Source: Asticcacaulis sp. YBE204
GTDB lineage: Bacteria > Pseudomonadota > Alphaproteobacteria > Caulobacterales > Caulobacteraceae
Direction of reading: 5' to 3'
Assembly (NCBI RefSeq): GCF_000495855.1
Contig: NZ_AWGF01000011.1
Coordinates: 1-64,000, forward strand
Length of the DNA: 64,000 nt
The notes below the pieces were generated by a model. That model did no database searches, was not told where the DNA came from, and saw only the letters and a list, made by a program, of their open reading frames with translations. Of this stretch, positions 9,411-18,229 are shown piece after piece (within the stretch, counting starts at the first letter, position 1; each line of letters starts with the position of its first letter). A program made the translations under genes and the position numbers.

Positions 9411-9512
9411 CCTGATGAGGCGAAAATGACTGGTTTTCGAGACCCGTAGCGGAGCGTACTTGAGTACGTGAGCAACGGAAGCTCGAAAGACGGTTATTTG
9501 CAGCCCATCAGG
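9411..9512. repeat. Long imperfect inverted repeat
   Basis: About 100 bp that folds on itself: outer arms CCTGATGAGG and CCCATCAGG, middle arms TTTTCGAG and CTCGAAAG, and a central CGTACTTGAGTACG palindrome. It lies in the 3' region of the glycine-rich protein gene. It has no T tract, so it is not a simple terminator. A structured RNA or a small mobile repeat is possible. Confidence 0.5.
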
Positions 9513-9521
9513 GCGAGGGTT

Positions 9522-10364
9522 TTACTGAACAAACCCGCCGACGCCGCCATCAAAGACCATCTGTGAGCTATAGCTCGCCGACGACTGCTTCACGACTTCG
9601 CGCTGGGCCTGATAGCTTTCGGTGGTGACCAGCGTGAGTATCTTCACACCGGCGCCGAACTTGCGCAGGAGCGAGCGTTCGTTGCACTGACGCTCATTGA
9701 TCTGCACCTTGCAGGTGACGACGTTGCGGTCGTACCACAGGGCTTCGCCTTTGCGGCAGTCGAACGACTTGCCGCCGTCGCGGGAGTCCTTGTCCGTCAG
9801 GGTGTAGCGCATTTTCGTACCGGCGATGCAGCGATAGACTTCACCGGCATAGGCGCTGTTGACGTCCTTGGCACCGAAAACCTGCGAAGCCGGGTGCGGT
9901 ACGCCCTTGTCGTCGATACAGGCGGCTTCGATGATCATGATCTTGGTCAGCGAGCGCGAGGTCGAATAGGATTCCATGGCGCGGACTTCGCCGCCTTCGA
10001 CATTGAGACCCATGCTCGACGGCGTACCCGGCGTTTGCGACCAGTTGCCGTAACCACCGCCGTAATAGGTAGCGCCGGAGCCCGAACCGTTGAACGAACC
10101 CGGACCGACGTAAGCATTGGCGCTGGCGCCCGCCTTGACGTTCACATTGACATTGACGTTGACATTGCCGTTGTTGCCACCACCGCAGTGACCACCACCG
10201 CAGCCACCGCCACCGGGCATGTTCGGCTTGCCGGGGTGCGAGGGGGGGCTCGGCGGTGCGGGCGGCTTGCATCCGCTGTCGCAACCGGCGGCGGCCTGAC
10301 CGGCCATTGCCAAAAGGCCCAGCCCGATCAGGGCGGCAAAAGTCTTTCCAGGCTTAACGCGCAT
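9522..10364 (-). CDS. Secreted glycine-rich protein with NV repeats
   Basis: I do not recognise this 280-residue protein. A signal peptide ends near AAA-G at about residue 27. The mature N-terminus starts with a short Cys/Pro segment, then a Gly-Cys-His run (GGGGCGGGHCGGG), then five Asn-Val pairs (residues 68-77), then a Gly/Tyr-rich stretch. The C-terminal 150 residues are an ordinary globular part with six or more cysteines (for example EAACIDD, YRCIAGT, FDCRKGE, TCKVQINERQCNE), likely disulphide-bonded. It stands alone, convergent with the M16 gene, and could be a cell-surface or adhesion protein. Confidence 0.75.
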   Translation of the reverse strand: MRVKPGKTFAALIGLGLLAMAGQAAAGCDSGCKPPAPPSPPSHPGKPNMPGGGGCGGGHCGGGNNGNVNVNVNVNVKAGASANAYVGPGSFNGSGSGATYYGGGYGNWSQTPGTPSSMGLNVEGGEVRAMESYSTSRSLTKIMIIEAACIDDKGVPHPASQVFGAKDVNSAYAGEVYRCIAGTKMRYTLTDKDSRDGGKSFDCRKGEALWYDRNVVTCKVQINERQCNERSLLRKFGAGVKILTLVTTESYQAQREVVKQSSASYSSQMVFDGGVGGFVQ

Positions 10365-10627
10365 TCAACGCTCCATATTTGATCCGGCGTCGCCTTGAGC
10401 GCAGGGCGCTGTCGGTTTCGGCGGCAGGGTCTGTCATTTCTATAACAAGATGTCCCAAAACGTGCCGGTCTGGCACGGCGAACACCCGCTCGATGAGAGG
10501 TTCAGCAAGAACCATACCGGTGCAAACTTGCCGCATTATTAAGCGCAAACCCCTTTGGAGAAAGAATTTTCGCCTGTACCGTGTTTTGGGCCGGTTTCTT
10601 GCTCCTTGTTCGCCAAAGGAGACCGTC

Positions 10628-11206
10628 ATGGCCCATAATAGCACAATTCAGTTCATCGACGCGTGGCGCGCCCTGCAAGAGACGCCGCAGAAAGCCCCGG
10701 CCCGCGACGCCTTTGATCCGACGCGGATGAAAAGCCTGATGCCGCAGATGCTGATGCTGGCCGCGGGCGACCGCAACGGCGGCTTCACTTTCCGGCTGGC
10801 GGGCGGCTTCATCGAGCAGCTACATGGCGGCGGTCTCAAGGGACGCGACTTCACCGCGATGTTCGCCCCGGCGTTTCAGGCCCCGCTGATCGTCGCCCTG
10901 ACCTCGGCGCGTCATCGCGAACAGCCTTTGTTATTGTGTGTGACGGCGTCGGTCGGGGCTGAGACGATCAGCGCCGAAATCCTGCTGACGCCCTTGCGCA
11001 ACAGCGCCGGTCTGATCGATCGCTTCGTCGGTCTCTATCAGCCGCTGGGCTCGCCGCCCGACGCCTTCCGCCTTGAGGCCTTTTACGAAGGCGTGCCGCG
11101 CGCCGGGCTTTTGAGTCTCAAATCGGCGCGCTTGCAGACCGCGGATACCCCGGCCCTGCCCGCGCACCTGCGTCTCGTCAGCATCGAAGGCCGCCTGATC
11201 GCTTGA
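10628..11206 (+). CDS. PAS-domain (PAS_5 type) protein
   Basis: A 192-residue cytoplasmic protein that looks like the single-domain PAS_5 family common in alphaproteobacteria: an N-terminal segment IQFIDAWRALQETP, the FTFRLAGGFIEQLHGG beta-strand pair, LKGRDFTAMF, and a final LTPLRNSAGLIDRFVGLYQPLG. No output domain is fused to it, so it may be a sensor partner. A long frame begins at 10379, but the ATG at 10628 has AAGGAG seven bases upstream and starts the conserved part. Confidence 0.75.
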   Translation: MAHNSTIQFIDAWRALQETPQKAPARDAFDPTRMKSLMPQMLMLAAGDRNGGFTFRLAGGFIEQLHGGGLKGRDFTAMFAPAFQAPLIVALTSARHREQPLLLCVTASVGAETISAEILLTPLRNSAGLIDRFVGLYQPLGSPPDAFRLEAFYEGVPRAGLLSLKSARLQTADTPALPAHLRLVSIEGRLIA

Positions 11207-11252
11207 GTCTGAACGGTATTCGGTTCATGCTCTGGTCATAGGGAGAAAAACT

Positions 11253-12011
11253 ATGACCGACGACGAGTACGAAACCGAACTAGCCAAATTACAGGTGGCT
11301 CTGGTCGATGCGCAGATCTGGGCGCAGGCCGAAGGCAAGAAGGTGTGCATCGTCTTCGAGGGTCGCGATTCCGCCGGCAAGGATGGCGCGATCAAGCGTA
11401 TCACCGAACACCTGTCGGTGCGTCAGACGCGCGTCATGGCCCTGCCCAAGCCGTCCGATCGCGAAAAGACCCAGTGGTGGTTTCAGCGCTACGCCGCGCA
11501 TCTGCCCGCCGCCGGGGAATGGGCGATATTCAATCGCTCCTGGTACAACCGCGCGGGCGTCGAGAAAGTGATGGGCTTTTCCACGCCGCACGAGCAGGAG
11601 ATTTTCCTGCGCGACGTGGTGTCGTTCGAGTCGATGCTGGCCGACAGCGACATCGTCCTGATCAAGTTCTGGCTCGATATTTCCAAGGACGAGCAGAAGG
11701 AACGGCTCGACGACCGGCGCTCGGACCCGTTGAAGCGGCTGAAAGTGTCGCCGCTCGATGCCGTGGCGCAGGAGAAATGGGACGCCTATTCCGCCGCGCG
11801 CGACGAGATGCTGCGCCGCTCGCACCACCCGGTCGGCCACTGGACCTGCGTGAAGACCGACAAGAAGAAAAAGGCGCGACTCAATATAATCCGCCACGTG
11901 CTGCACGCCATAGGCTGCCCGGCCTATACGGTCAGTGTCGACACGCCGGACCCGGAGATTGTCTTTTCCTATGACGCGGTGATCGAGTGCAAACAGGCAC
12001 TGTTTAAATAA
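11253..12011 (+). CDS. ppk2: Polyphosphate kinase 2 family protein
   Basis: A 252-residue PPK2 protein. It has the Walker A motif GRDSAGKDG (near residue 37), the FNRSWYNRAGVE lid segment and the VLIKFWLDISKDEQ strand that follow in this family. PPK2 enzymes use polyphosphate to phosphorylate nucleoside mono- or diphosphates. Length fits a single-domain PPK2; sequence alone does not tell me whether GDP, ADP or AMP is preferred. It follows the PAS gene by 46 bases in the same direction and could be co-transcribed. Confidence 0.92.
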   Translation: MTDDEYETELAKLQVALVDAQIWAQAEGKKVCIVFEGRDSAGKDGAIKRITEHLSVRQTRVMALPKPSDREKTQWWFQRYAAHLPAAGEWAIFNRSWYNRAGVEKVMGFSTPHEQEIFLRDVVSFESMLADSDIVLIKFWLDISKDEQKERLDDRRSDPLKRLKVSPLDAVAQEKWDAYSAARDEMLRRSHHPVGHWTCVKTDKKKKARLNIIRHVLHAIGCPAYTVSVDTPDPEIVFSYDAVIECKQALFK

Positions 12012-12014
12012 CGC

Positions 12015-12482
12015 CTACCAGCTTCCCACATTGGCCGCGCTCAGCCACGGTTCCTGCGGTTCCTTCGGCGGGCCCTTTTGCAGCAGTTCGATGCTGATCC
12101 CGTCGGGCGAGCGCACAAAGGCCATATTGCCGTCGCGCGGCGGGCGGTTGATCACCACCCCCATGTCGCTCAGGTGCTGGCAGAGTCGGTAAATATCGTC
12201 GACCTCATAGGCGAGATGCCCGAAATTGCGCGCATTGCCGTAGTCCTCGACCACACCGTTCTCGTCCGGCCAGTTATAGGTCAGTTCGATATGCGGCGCG
12301 GCGCGGTCGCCGCCATTGACGGTCGCGGTGGCTGAGTCCAGCGGCGCGGCCAGAAAGACCAGCGTGAAGCGGCCTTTTTCCGACTCTTTGCGGCGGACCT
12401 CGAACATCCCCAGCCCCTTGCAATAGAAGTCGAGCGAGGCGTCGAGATCGGTCACCCGGATCATGGTGTGCAGGTAACGCAT
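12015..12482 (-). CDS. gloA: Lactoylglutathione lyase (glyoxalase I)
   Basis: A 155-residue glyoxalase I. The N-terminus MRYLHTMIRVTDLDASLDFY supplies the first metal-ligand histidine, followed by HIELTYNW, FGHLAYEVDD and SIELLQKG, which carry the remaining His and Glu ligands. The enzyme isomerises the methylglyoxal-glutathione adduct to lactoylglutathione. GGAGGA lies ahead of the ATG. The 12504 zinc-finger gene lies just upstream in the same direction. The C-terminal tail after LLQKG is about 20 residues longer than in E. coli GloA. Confidence 0.93.
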   Translation of the reverse strand: MRYLHTMIRVTDLDASLDFYCKGLGMFEVRRKESEKGRFTLVFLAAPLDSATATVNGGDRAAPHIELTYNWPDENGVVEDYGNARNFGHLAYEVDDIYRLCQHLSDMGVVINRPPRDGNMAFVRSPDGISIELLQKGPPKEPQEPWLSAANVGSW

Positions 12483-12503
12483 GGCCTGTCCTCCGTACGG
12501 AAG

Positions 12504-12719
12504 TTAGTGCGCGCCTTCGGGACGCGGCGACGGATCGGCGTAGTCGTGAGCATGGTCTTTATGGACGAACTTGCGGTCGCAATAGCCGCATTCGACTTCG
12601 CCCGACGCGCCCAGTTCGAGATAGACTAGCGGATGGCCCAGCGCCCCGCCGCCGCCGTTGCAGGCGACCTTGTGACCTTCGACATAGATGACTTCGGGGG
12701 GCGGGATTTCGGTGCTCAT
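12504..12719 (-). CDS. Zinc-finger domain protein (zf-CHCC, NDUFS6-like)
   Basis: A 71-residue protein with the CHCC pattern: VEGHKVACNGGGG, a beta hairpin HPLVYLEL, and ECGYCDRKFVH. The family is related to the NDUFS6 accessory subunit of respiratory complex I, which binds one zinc. A GTG at 12728 would add three residues; I use the ATG at 12719. It lies just upstream of gloA in the same direction. Confidence 0.85.
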   Translation of the reverse strand: MSTEIPPPEVIYVEGHKVACNGGGGALGHPLVYLELGASGEVECGYCDRKFVHKDHAHDYADPSPRPEGAH

Positions 12720-12800
12720 TTGGGCCACGTTTTACTCGGTGTGGGTGTTGGTACAAGCCTTACTGAAACCCGGCGCGGGCGTCAAATGCCAATCAAATAA

Positions 12801-12960
12801 TCATACCTCCCTGCTGGCGGGGAGGGGGACCGTTTGCGAAGCAAATGGTGGTGGGGTGGCCTTAGGAACTTTCCACAAACCGTGGCCGTTGACGCATCAA
12901 AGACTCCCCACCTTCCGGCCTTCGGCCTCCCTCCTCCCCGCAAAGCAGGGAGGTATGAAT
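12801..12960. repeat. MITE-like intergenic element, copy B
   Basis: The best-preserved copy: 160 bp with terminal inverted repeats of about 26 bp beginning TCATACCTCCCTGC and ending GCAGGGAGGTATGA. Inside the left half is a small palindrome (CGTTTGCGAAGCAAATGG), at the position where the prophage has entered copy F. Confidence 0.8.
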
Positions 12961-13004
12961 GAGAGGCAATTGACCCCGAACCGACGTTATGTGAGGCTCG
13001 CACT

Positions 13005-14291
13005 ATGCAACAGACAAAAACCGAATGGTCGCGGCTGAAATCGATCCTGGGGGGATCGGCAGGGAACCTTGTCGAATGGTACGACTGGTACACCTATTCG
13101 GCATTCACGCTCTATTTCGCGCCGGTGTTTTTCCCTGAGTCCAGCCCGACGGCGCAGTTGCTCAATACCGCCGCCATCTTCGCCGTAGGCTTCCTGATGC
13201 GGCCCGTCGGCGGCTGGTGTCTGGGCGTTTTCGCCGACCGTTATGGACGCAAGGCGGCGCTGACCTTCTCGGTTTTGTTGATGTGTTTCGGCTCACTGAT
13301 CATTGCCTGCGCGCCGGGCTATGCGACCATCGGCGTCGGCGCGCCGATCTTGCTGCTGTTTGCGCGGTTGCTTCAGGGCCTCAGCGTCGGCGGCGAATAC
13401 GGGGCCAGCGCCACCTATCTCTCTGAAATGGCCGGGCAAAAGCGGCGCGGTTTCTATTCCTCGTTCCAATATGTGACCCTGATCATGGGGCAACTTCTCG
13501 CCCTCGCGGTGCTGGTCGTCTTTCAGCAATTTCTCCTCACCGAACAGCAACTGCACGACTGGGGCTGGCGCATTCCGTTCGTTATCGGGGCGCTGCTGGC
13601 CGTCGCCGTGCTGTTCATCCGTCGCCACATCGAGGAAACCCCGTCGTTTCAGAACGCCGAGAAACTGGCCGGCAGCCGCGTCTGGCGGCTTTTGCGTCAT
13701 CACCCGTGGGAGACGTTGCAGGTCGTCGGTCTGACGCTCGGCGGCACGGTCGCCTTCTATACCTACACGACCTATATGCAGAAATTCATGGTCAATACGG
13801 CGGGCTGGACCAAGCCGCAGGCGACGCTTTTGTCCGCCGCCACCCTGTTCGTCTTTATGTGCTTGCAGCCGCTGTTCGGCGCGTTATCCGACCGTGTCGG
13901 ACGCAAGCCGCTGCTGATTGGATTCGGCGTTCTGGGCACGGTCGCGACCGTGCCGATCATGACGGCTTTGGGCAGCGCGACCGGTTTCTGGCAGGGGTTC
14001 GCGCTGATCCTGACGGCGCTGGTTATCGTCAGCGGCTACACCTCGATCAATGCTGTGGTGAAGGCCGAACTGTTCCCGCCGCACGTGCGGGCTTTGGGGG
14101 TGGCGCTGCCCTATGCGCTGGCCGTGTCGCTGTTCGGCGGGACAGCGGAATATGTGGCGCTGTGGCTGAAACAGGCCGGGGTCGAGAGCGCGTTCTTCTG
14201 GTACGTCTCGGGCTGTATCGGCGTGTCGCTCTTGGTGTACGTGTTCACGCGGGACACGCGGGCACATACGTCGTTCAAGGGTGAGGATTGA
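13005..14291 (+). CDS. MFS organic-acid symporter (KgtP-like, MHS family)
   Basis: A 428-residue inner-membrane transporter with twelve predicted helices. The N-terminal GNLVEWYDWYTYSAF and the loop FADRYGRKAAL are typical of the metabolite:H+ symporter family, as is RLLQGLSVGGEYGASATYLSEMA. The closest family by motif is alpha-ketoglutarate permease. Proton-driven uptake of dicarboxylates would fit the neighbouring glyoxylate-shunt genes, but the substrate is not readable from sequence. It is convergent with aceB, with a MITE-like element between them. Confidence 0.85.
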   Translation: MQQTKTEWSRLKSILGGSAGNLVEWYDWYTYSAFTLYFAPVFFPESSPTAQLLNTAAIFAVGFLMRPVGGWCLGVFADRYGRKAALTFSVLLMCFGSLIIACAPGYATIGVGAPILLLFARLLQGLSVGGEYGASATYLSEMAGQKRRGFYSSFQYVTLIMGQLLALAVLVVFQQFLLTEQQLHDWGWRIPFVIGALLAVAVLFIRRHIEETPSFQNAEKLAGSRVWRLLRHHPWETLQVVGLTLGGTVAFYTYTTYMQKFMVNTAGWTKPQATLLSAATLFVFMCLQPLFGALSDRVGRKPLLIGFGVLGTVATVPIMTALGSATGFWQGFALILTALVIVSGYTSINAVVKAELFPPHVRALGVALPYALAVSLFGGTAEYVALWLKQAGVESAFFWYVSGCIGVSLLVYVFTRDTRAHTSFKGED

Positions 14292-14453
14292 CTCCCTCCT
14301 CCCTACGAAGTGAGCAGACTGAGGGGTATATCGCCAGAGCGTTCCGCGCTCAGGCATTCGGAGTTATACCCCTCCACCACATCTCACCACTGCGTGGCTC
14401 GTGCGGTCCCCGGCACCGGCCGCCCGGCTCCCCACTTCGTAGGGAGGAGGGCG
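14291..14453. repeat. MITE-like intergenic element, copy C
   Basis: About 160 bp bounded by CTCCCTCCTCCCTACGAAGTG and its inverse CACTTCGTAGGGAGGAGGG. The interior resembles copies A and B only in the ACCCCTCC and CACCACATCTC blocks. Confidence 0.7.
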
Positions 14454-16052
14454 TTAGCCGAGCATCTCGTAGGCGGGTACGGTGAGGAAATCGCCGCACG
14501 CGTGGCTCAACGTCATGGCCGTAAACAAGCCGATGGCGTCCTCGAAGCGGCCCTTGGCAAACGCATCGCCCAAGACCTCGCGCAGCTTCGCCATTTCATC
14601 CGTAATCAACGCCTCGACCCGCTCGCGCGTCACCGTCGTGCCGTCCTCAAGCTTCGCCGCGTGGCGAATCCATTGCCAGACCTGCGTGCGCGAAATCTCG
14701 GCCGTGGCGGCGTCCTCCATCAGATTATACAGCGGCACCGCGCCTTTGCCACGCAGCCACGCCTCGATATATTGTACCCCGACGCGGATATTTTCGCGCA
14801 GGCCGGCTTCTGTCCGCGCGCCCTGATGGACGCGCAGCAGATCGGCCTGCGTGGTGACGACATCGTCGCGCGTCACATGCAACTGGTTCGGTGTCGGCAT
14901 CAGGCGGTCGAAGACTTCCATCGCTACCGGCACGAGGTCCGGATGCGCGACCCAGGTCCCGTCGTGACCGTCTCCGGCCTCGCGCTCCTTGTCGGCGCGG
15001 ACGCGGGCAAAGGCCGCTTCGTTGGCCACCAAATCGTTTTTCACCGGGATCTGCGCCGCCATGCCACCCATCGCAAAAGCGCCGCGGCGGTGGCAGGTCT
15101 TGATGAGTTCCCGCGAATAGGCGCGCAGGAAGGCGTCGCCCATCACCATCTTGGCGCGGTCCGGCGTGACGAACAACGGGTTTTCGGCAAAGGTCTTGAT
15201 AAAGCTGAAAATATAGTCCCAGCGCCCGCAGTTCAGCCCGACGATATGGTCCTGCAATTCGTACAGAATCTCGTCCATTTCAAACGCCGCCGGCAGGGTT
15301 TCGATCAGGACCGTGGCCTTGATCGTGCCGCGCGGGATTTTCAGATAATCCTGCGTGAAGACGAAGACCTCGTTCCACAGGCGGGCCTCCAGATGCGACT
15401 CCATCTTGGGCAAATAAAAGTACGGCCCGGAGCCCGCCGCTATGGCCAGCTTCGCGGAATGGAACATGTACAGGCCGAAGTCGAACAGCGCGCCCGACAT
15501 GGGGGCGTCATCGACGCGGACGTGGCGTTCTTCCAGCCGCCAGCCGCGCGGGCGGACGATCAGGGTGGCGGGCGTGTCGGACAGACGGTAAGCCTTGCCC
15601 GATGCCGGATCGTCGAACGACAACGCGCCCGCCCAGCGGTCTTTCAGATTGACCTGACCGTCGATGCAGTTGGCAAAGGTCGGGGCATTGGCGTCCTCGA
15701 AATCGGCCATGAAGACCTTGGCACCGGAATTGAGGGCGTTAATGATCATCTTGCGGTCGACCGGGCCGGTGATCTCGACGCGGCGGTCCTGCAAGTCGGC
15801 AGGGATCGCGCCGACCGTCCAGTCGCTTTGACGGACGTGACGGGTGTCCGGCAGAAAGTCGGGCAAGGCACCAGAATTGAACGTTTTCTGGCGCTCGCGG
15901 CGGGCTTTCAGCCGCGCCTGACGCTGCGGCTCGAAGCGGCGGTGAAGCTGCGCCAGAAAGGTCAGGGCCTCGTCGGTGAGAATTTCGCCCATGCGGTTTG
16001 TGATGGGCGCGGTGATTTTTATGTCAGGGGTCATCAGGGTATCGAGGGGCAT
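14454..16052 (-). CDS. aceB: Malate synthase A
   Basis: A 532-residue malate synthase of the A isoform, the same length as the E. coli enzyme. Recognisable pieces are FMADFEDANAPTF, LIVRPRGWRLEERHV, YFYLPKMESHLEARLW, VLIETLPAAFEMDEILYEL and LNCGRWDYIFSFIK. It condenses glyoxylate with acetyl-CoA to malate. I start at the ATG at 16052, which has GGAGG seven bases ahead; the ATG at 16058 is too close to that site. It lies downstream of aceA in the same direction, with a MITE-like element between. Confidence 0.96.
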   Translation of the reverse strand: MPLDTLMTPDIKITAPITNRMGEILTDEALTFLAQLHRRFEPQRQARLKARRERQKTFNSGALPDFLPDTRHVRQSDWTVGAIPADLQDRRVEITGPVDRKMIINALNSGAKVFMADFEDANAPTFANCIDGQVNLKDRWAGALSFDDPASGKAYRLSDTPATLIVRPRGWRLEERHVRVDDAPMSGALFDFGLYMFHSAKLAIAAGSGPYFYLPKMESHLEARLWNEVFVFTQDYLKIPRGTIKATVLIETLPAAFEMDEILYELQDHIVGLNCGRWDYIFSFIKTFAENPLFVTPDRAKMVMGDAFLRAYSRELIKTCHRRGAFAMGGMAAQIPVKNDLVANEAAFARVRADKEREAGDGHDGTWVAHPDLVPVAMEVFDRLMPTPNQLHVTRDDVVTTQADLLRVHQGARTEAGLRENIRVGVQYIEAWLRGKGAVPLYNLMEDAATAEISRTQVWQWIRHAAKLEDGTTVTRERVEALITDEMAKLREVLGDAFAKGRFEDAIGLFTAMTLSHACGDFLTVPAYEMLG

Positions 16053-16094
16053 GGACATTCCTCCGGATGTAGCAGGTCGAACTAAAGCAAGAAA

Positions 16095-16267
16095 CCCCAC
16101 CACCACATCTCGCCAGCAAAGCTGTCTCGTGCGGTCCCCCTCCCCAGCAAGCTAGGGAGGAGGAGCACTTGCAAGTGGGCTTCGTTTTATACTCCCTCCT
16201 CCCTGCTTGCGGGGAGCGGGGCGGCCCGTGCCGTGGCGCTGAGCGTAGCGAAGTGACGGAGGGGTAT
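16095..16267. repeat. MITE-like intergenic element, copy D (composite)
   Basis: Two related half-elements lie next to each other between aceB and the 16356 gene: CACCACATCTC...CTAGGGAGGAGGAG (16095-16163) and CTCCCTCCTCCCTGCTTGCGGGGAG...GACGGAGGGGTATC (16191-16267). The gap has no gene. Confidence 0.6.
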
Positions 16268-16355
16268 CTTGCTTCTTAAACAAAGTGCCCCTTCCGCGAT
16301 TGGGGGTGATGCGGAAGGGGCGATGGACGCGCGTCTTATCTATGGTATCGCGCGT

Positions 16356-16565
16356 CTATTCGTAGCCGTGGGCGGCCTCGTTGATGACGAGGGTCGGCAT
16401 CTGCGAGAAGTCCACCGCGACCGGCTGGGCGGCCTTGAGCTGGAACGTGCGGATGACGTGCTCAAGGCGGCGGCGCGTCTCGTGCGTCGACTCACTCATC
16501 GGGTTCAGTTGCAGCGGGGCCAGACAAAAGTCGATGATGGCGTCGGGGCGGGTATAGGTGTTCAT
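16356..16565 (-). CDS. Small protein downstream of isocitrate lyase
   Basis: I do not recognise this 69-residue protein. It is likely real: AAGGAG lies nine bases before the ATG, it begins 12 bases after the aceA stop in the same direction, and composition is protein-like with a helix-forming middle (STHETRRRLEHVIRTFQLKA). It has no signal peptide or membrane segment. Its place between aceA and aceB suggests a link to acetate metabolism, which is inference only. Confidence 0.6.
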   Translation of the reverse strand: MNTYTRPDAIIDFCLAPLQLNPMSESTHETRRRLEHVIRTFQLKAAQPVAVDFSQMPTLVINEAAHGYE

Positions 16566-16577
16566 CGTGGTCTCTCC

Positions 16578-17861
16578 TTATTCGGCAGCTTCGAACTGCG
16601 CGGTTTCAGTCGATTCTTTCATGGCGGTCGTGGACGACTGCCCGTTGGTGATGGTCATAGCGACGGCATCGAAATAGCCGGTGCCGACTTCGCGCTGGTG
16701 CCGCGTGGCGGTGTAGCCTGCGGCTTCGTTGGCGAATTCGCGCTGTTGCAGCTCCGAATAGGCCGCCATGCCGCGGTCGCGGTAGCCAGACGCCAGCTCG
16801 TACATACCGTTGTTGAGCGAGTGGAACCCGGCCAGCGTGACGAACTGGAACTTGTAGCCCATGGCTCCCAGCTCGCGCTGGAATTTGGCGATGGTCGCCT
16901 CGTCCAGCTTGGCCTTCCAGTTAAAGGACGGCGAGCAGTTATAGGCCAGAAGCTTACCCGGATGCCGCTTGTGGACGGCCTCGGCGAAGCGACGCGCGTC
17001 GTCGAGATCGGGGTGCGAGGTCTCCCACCACAACACATCGGCATAGTCCGCATAGGCCAGACCGCGCGCGATGCAGTGATCGAGGCCGGTGCCGGTTTTG
17101 AGGCGGAAAAAGCCTTCCGGCGTGCGGTTGTCGCGGTCGATGAACGGATGGTCGCGCTCATCGACGTCCGACGTGATCAGTTGCGCCGACTCGGCATCGG
17201 TGCGCGCCACCGTCAGCGTCGGGACGCCCATCACATCCGCCGCTAAACGGGCAGCGATCAGGTTGCGTTCGTGCGCCTGGGTCGGGATCAACACCTTGCC
17301 GCCGAGGTGGCCGCACTTCTTTTCCGAGGCCAGTTGGTCCTCGAAATGGACACCGGACGCGCCCGCTTCGATAAAGGCCTTCATGATCTCGAACGAGTTC
17401 AGCGGCCCGCCGAAACCGGCTTCGGCATCGGCGACGATCGGGGCGAACCAGTCGCGTTTTGCGCCGCCTTCGGCGTGCTCGATCTGGTCGGCGCGCTGAA
17501 GCGTGCGATTGATGCGGCGGCACAGTTCGGGCGCGGCATTGGCCGGGTACAGCGACTGGTCAGGATACATGGCGGACGCCGTATTGGCGTCGGCGGCGAC
17601 CTGCCAGCCGCTGAGATAGATGGCCTTAAGGCCCGCACGGACCATCTGCATGGCCTGATTGCCGGTGACGGCACCGAGCGCGTTGATATAGGGCTCGTCG
17701 TGCAGCAGTTCCCACAGGCGGTTAGCACCGCGCTCGGCCAGCGTGTTTTGCAGAACGACCGAACCGCGCAGGCGCTCGACCTCCTGAGGGCTATAGGGCC
17801 GCGTGATGCCGTCGAAACGGCCGGGCGGGGCGTTGGGGACTAAACGTTCGAAGGTGGTCAT
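16578..17861 (-). CDS. aceA: Isocitrate lyase
   Basis: A 427-residue isocitrate lyase, close to the usual bacterial length. The catalytic loop KKCGHLGGK with its cysteine, the metal-site region [11 protein letters not shown], the [12 protein letters not shown] segment and NCSPSFNW are all intact. It splits isocitrate into glyoxylate and succinate, the first step of the glyoxylate shunt. AAAGGA lies ahead of the ATG. Small genes lie on both sides in the same direction, and the ScfR-type regulator is divergent from the group. Confidence 0.97.
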   Translation of the reverse strand: MTTFERLVPNAPPGRFDGITRPYSPQEVERLRGSVVLQNTLAERGANRLWELLHDEPYINALGAVTGNQAMQMVRAGLKAIYLSGWQVAADANTASAMYPDQSLYPANAAPELCRRINRTLQRADQIEHAEGGAKRDWFAPIVADAEAGFGGPLNSFEIMKAFIEAGASGVHFEDQLASEKKCGHLGGKVLIPTQAHERNLIAARLAADVMGVPTLTVARTDAESAQLITSDVDERDHPFIDRDNRTPEGFFRLKTGTGLDHCIARGLAYADYADVLWWETSHPDLDDARRFAEAVHKRHPGKLLAYNCSPSFNWKAKLDEATIAKFQRELGAMGYKFQFVTLAGFHSLNNGMYELASGYRDRGMAAYSELQQREFANEAAGYTATRHQREVGTGYFDAVAMTITNGQSSTTAMKESTETAQFEAAE

Positions 17862-17889
17862 GGGGTTATCCTTTGGGGAGGTTAAGGAC

Positions 17890-18081
17890 TTAAGCTATTT
17901 GGGCGGTCTGGGATTGCGGCTGCGCGGTTTGACGCAGACGGTTGAGGTCTTCGCGGTGCGCCATCAGGGCGGCCTGCCGCGACATGCCCGCGCCGCACAG
18001 GGCCAGCGAAGACATGTAGGCCGTGGCGAAGTCGAAGGGACTCAGCGACATCAGCGGTGTAGGGGCGGGTGAATTTGTCAT
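17890..18081 (-). CDS. Small protein, first gene of the isocitrate lyase operon
   Basis: An unrecognised 63-residue protein starting at the ATG at 18081, which has AAGGAG eight bases upstream. It ends 28 bases before aceA. The sequence has a phasin-like feel ([21 protein letters not shown]) without clear identity. A longer frame reaching 18420 runs into the MITE-like element and is not protein-like. Being the first gene after the regulated promoter, it should be expressed with aceA. Confidence 0.65.
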   Translation of the reverse strand: MTNSPAPTPLMSLSPFDFATAYMSSLALCGAGMSRQAALMAHREDLNRLRQTAQPQSQTAQIA

Positions 18082-18170
18082 AATATGTCTCCTTTCTGGC
18101 GGCGAATGGCCGCGGGTTGATAAGACGAGTAAAGCGCCAAACCGGAGATAAAAATAGCTTTTGAGCGTGG

Positions 18171-18219
18171 TTTGCCGCGTCAATTGGCAAAACATGACAT
18201 TGTCAATTTTGTAAAATTG
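18171..18219. promoter_or_regulatory. Candidate operators between aceA operon and scfR
   Basis: Two dyads lie here: TTTGCC-N9-GGCAAA at 18171-18191 and CAATTTT-gt-AAAATTG at 18204-18219. Their spacing and position just upstream of the aceA operon suit binding sites for the divergent ScfR-type regulator. RamB, a relative in Corynebacterium, binds AAAGTTTGCAAA-like sites, and the TTTGC/GCAAA arms here resemble that. Confidence 0.5.
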
Positions 18220-18229
18220 TGACTTAATG

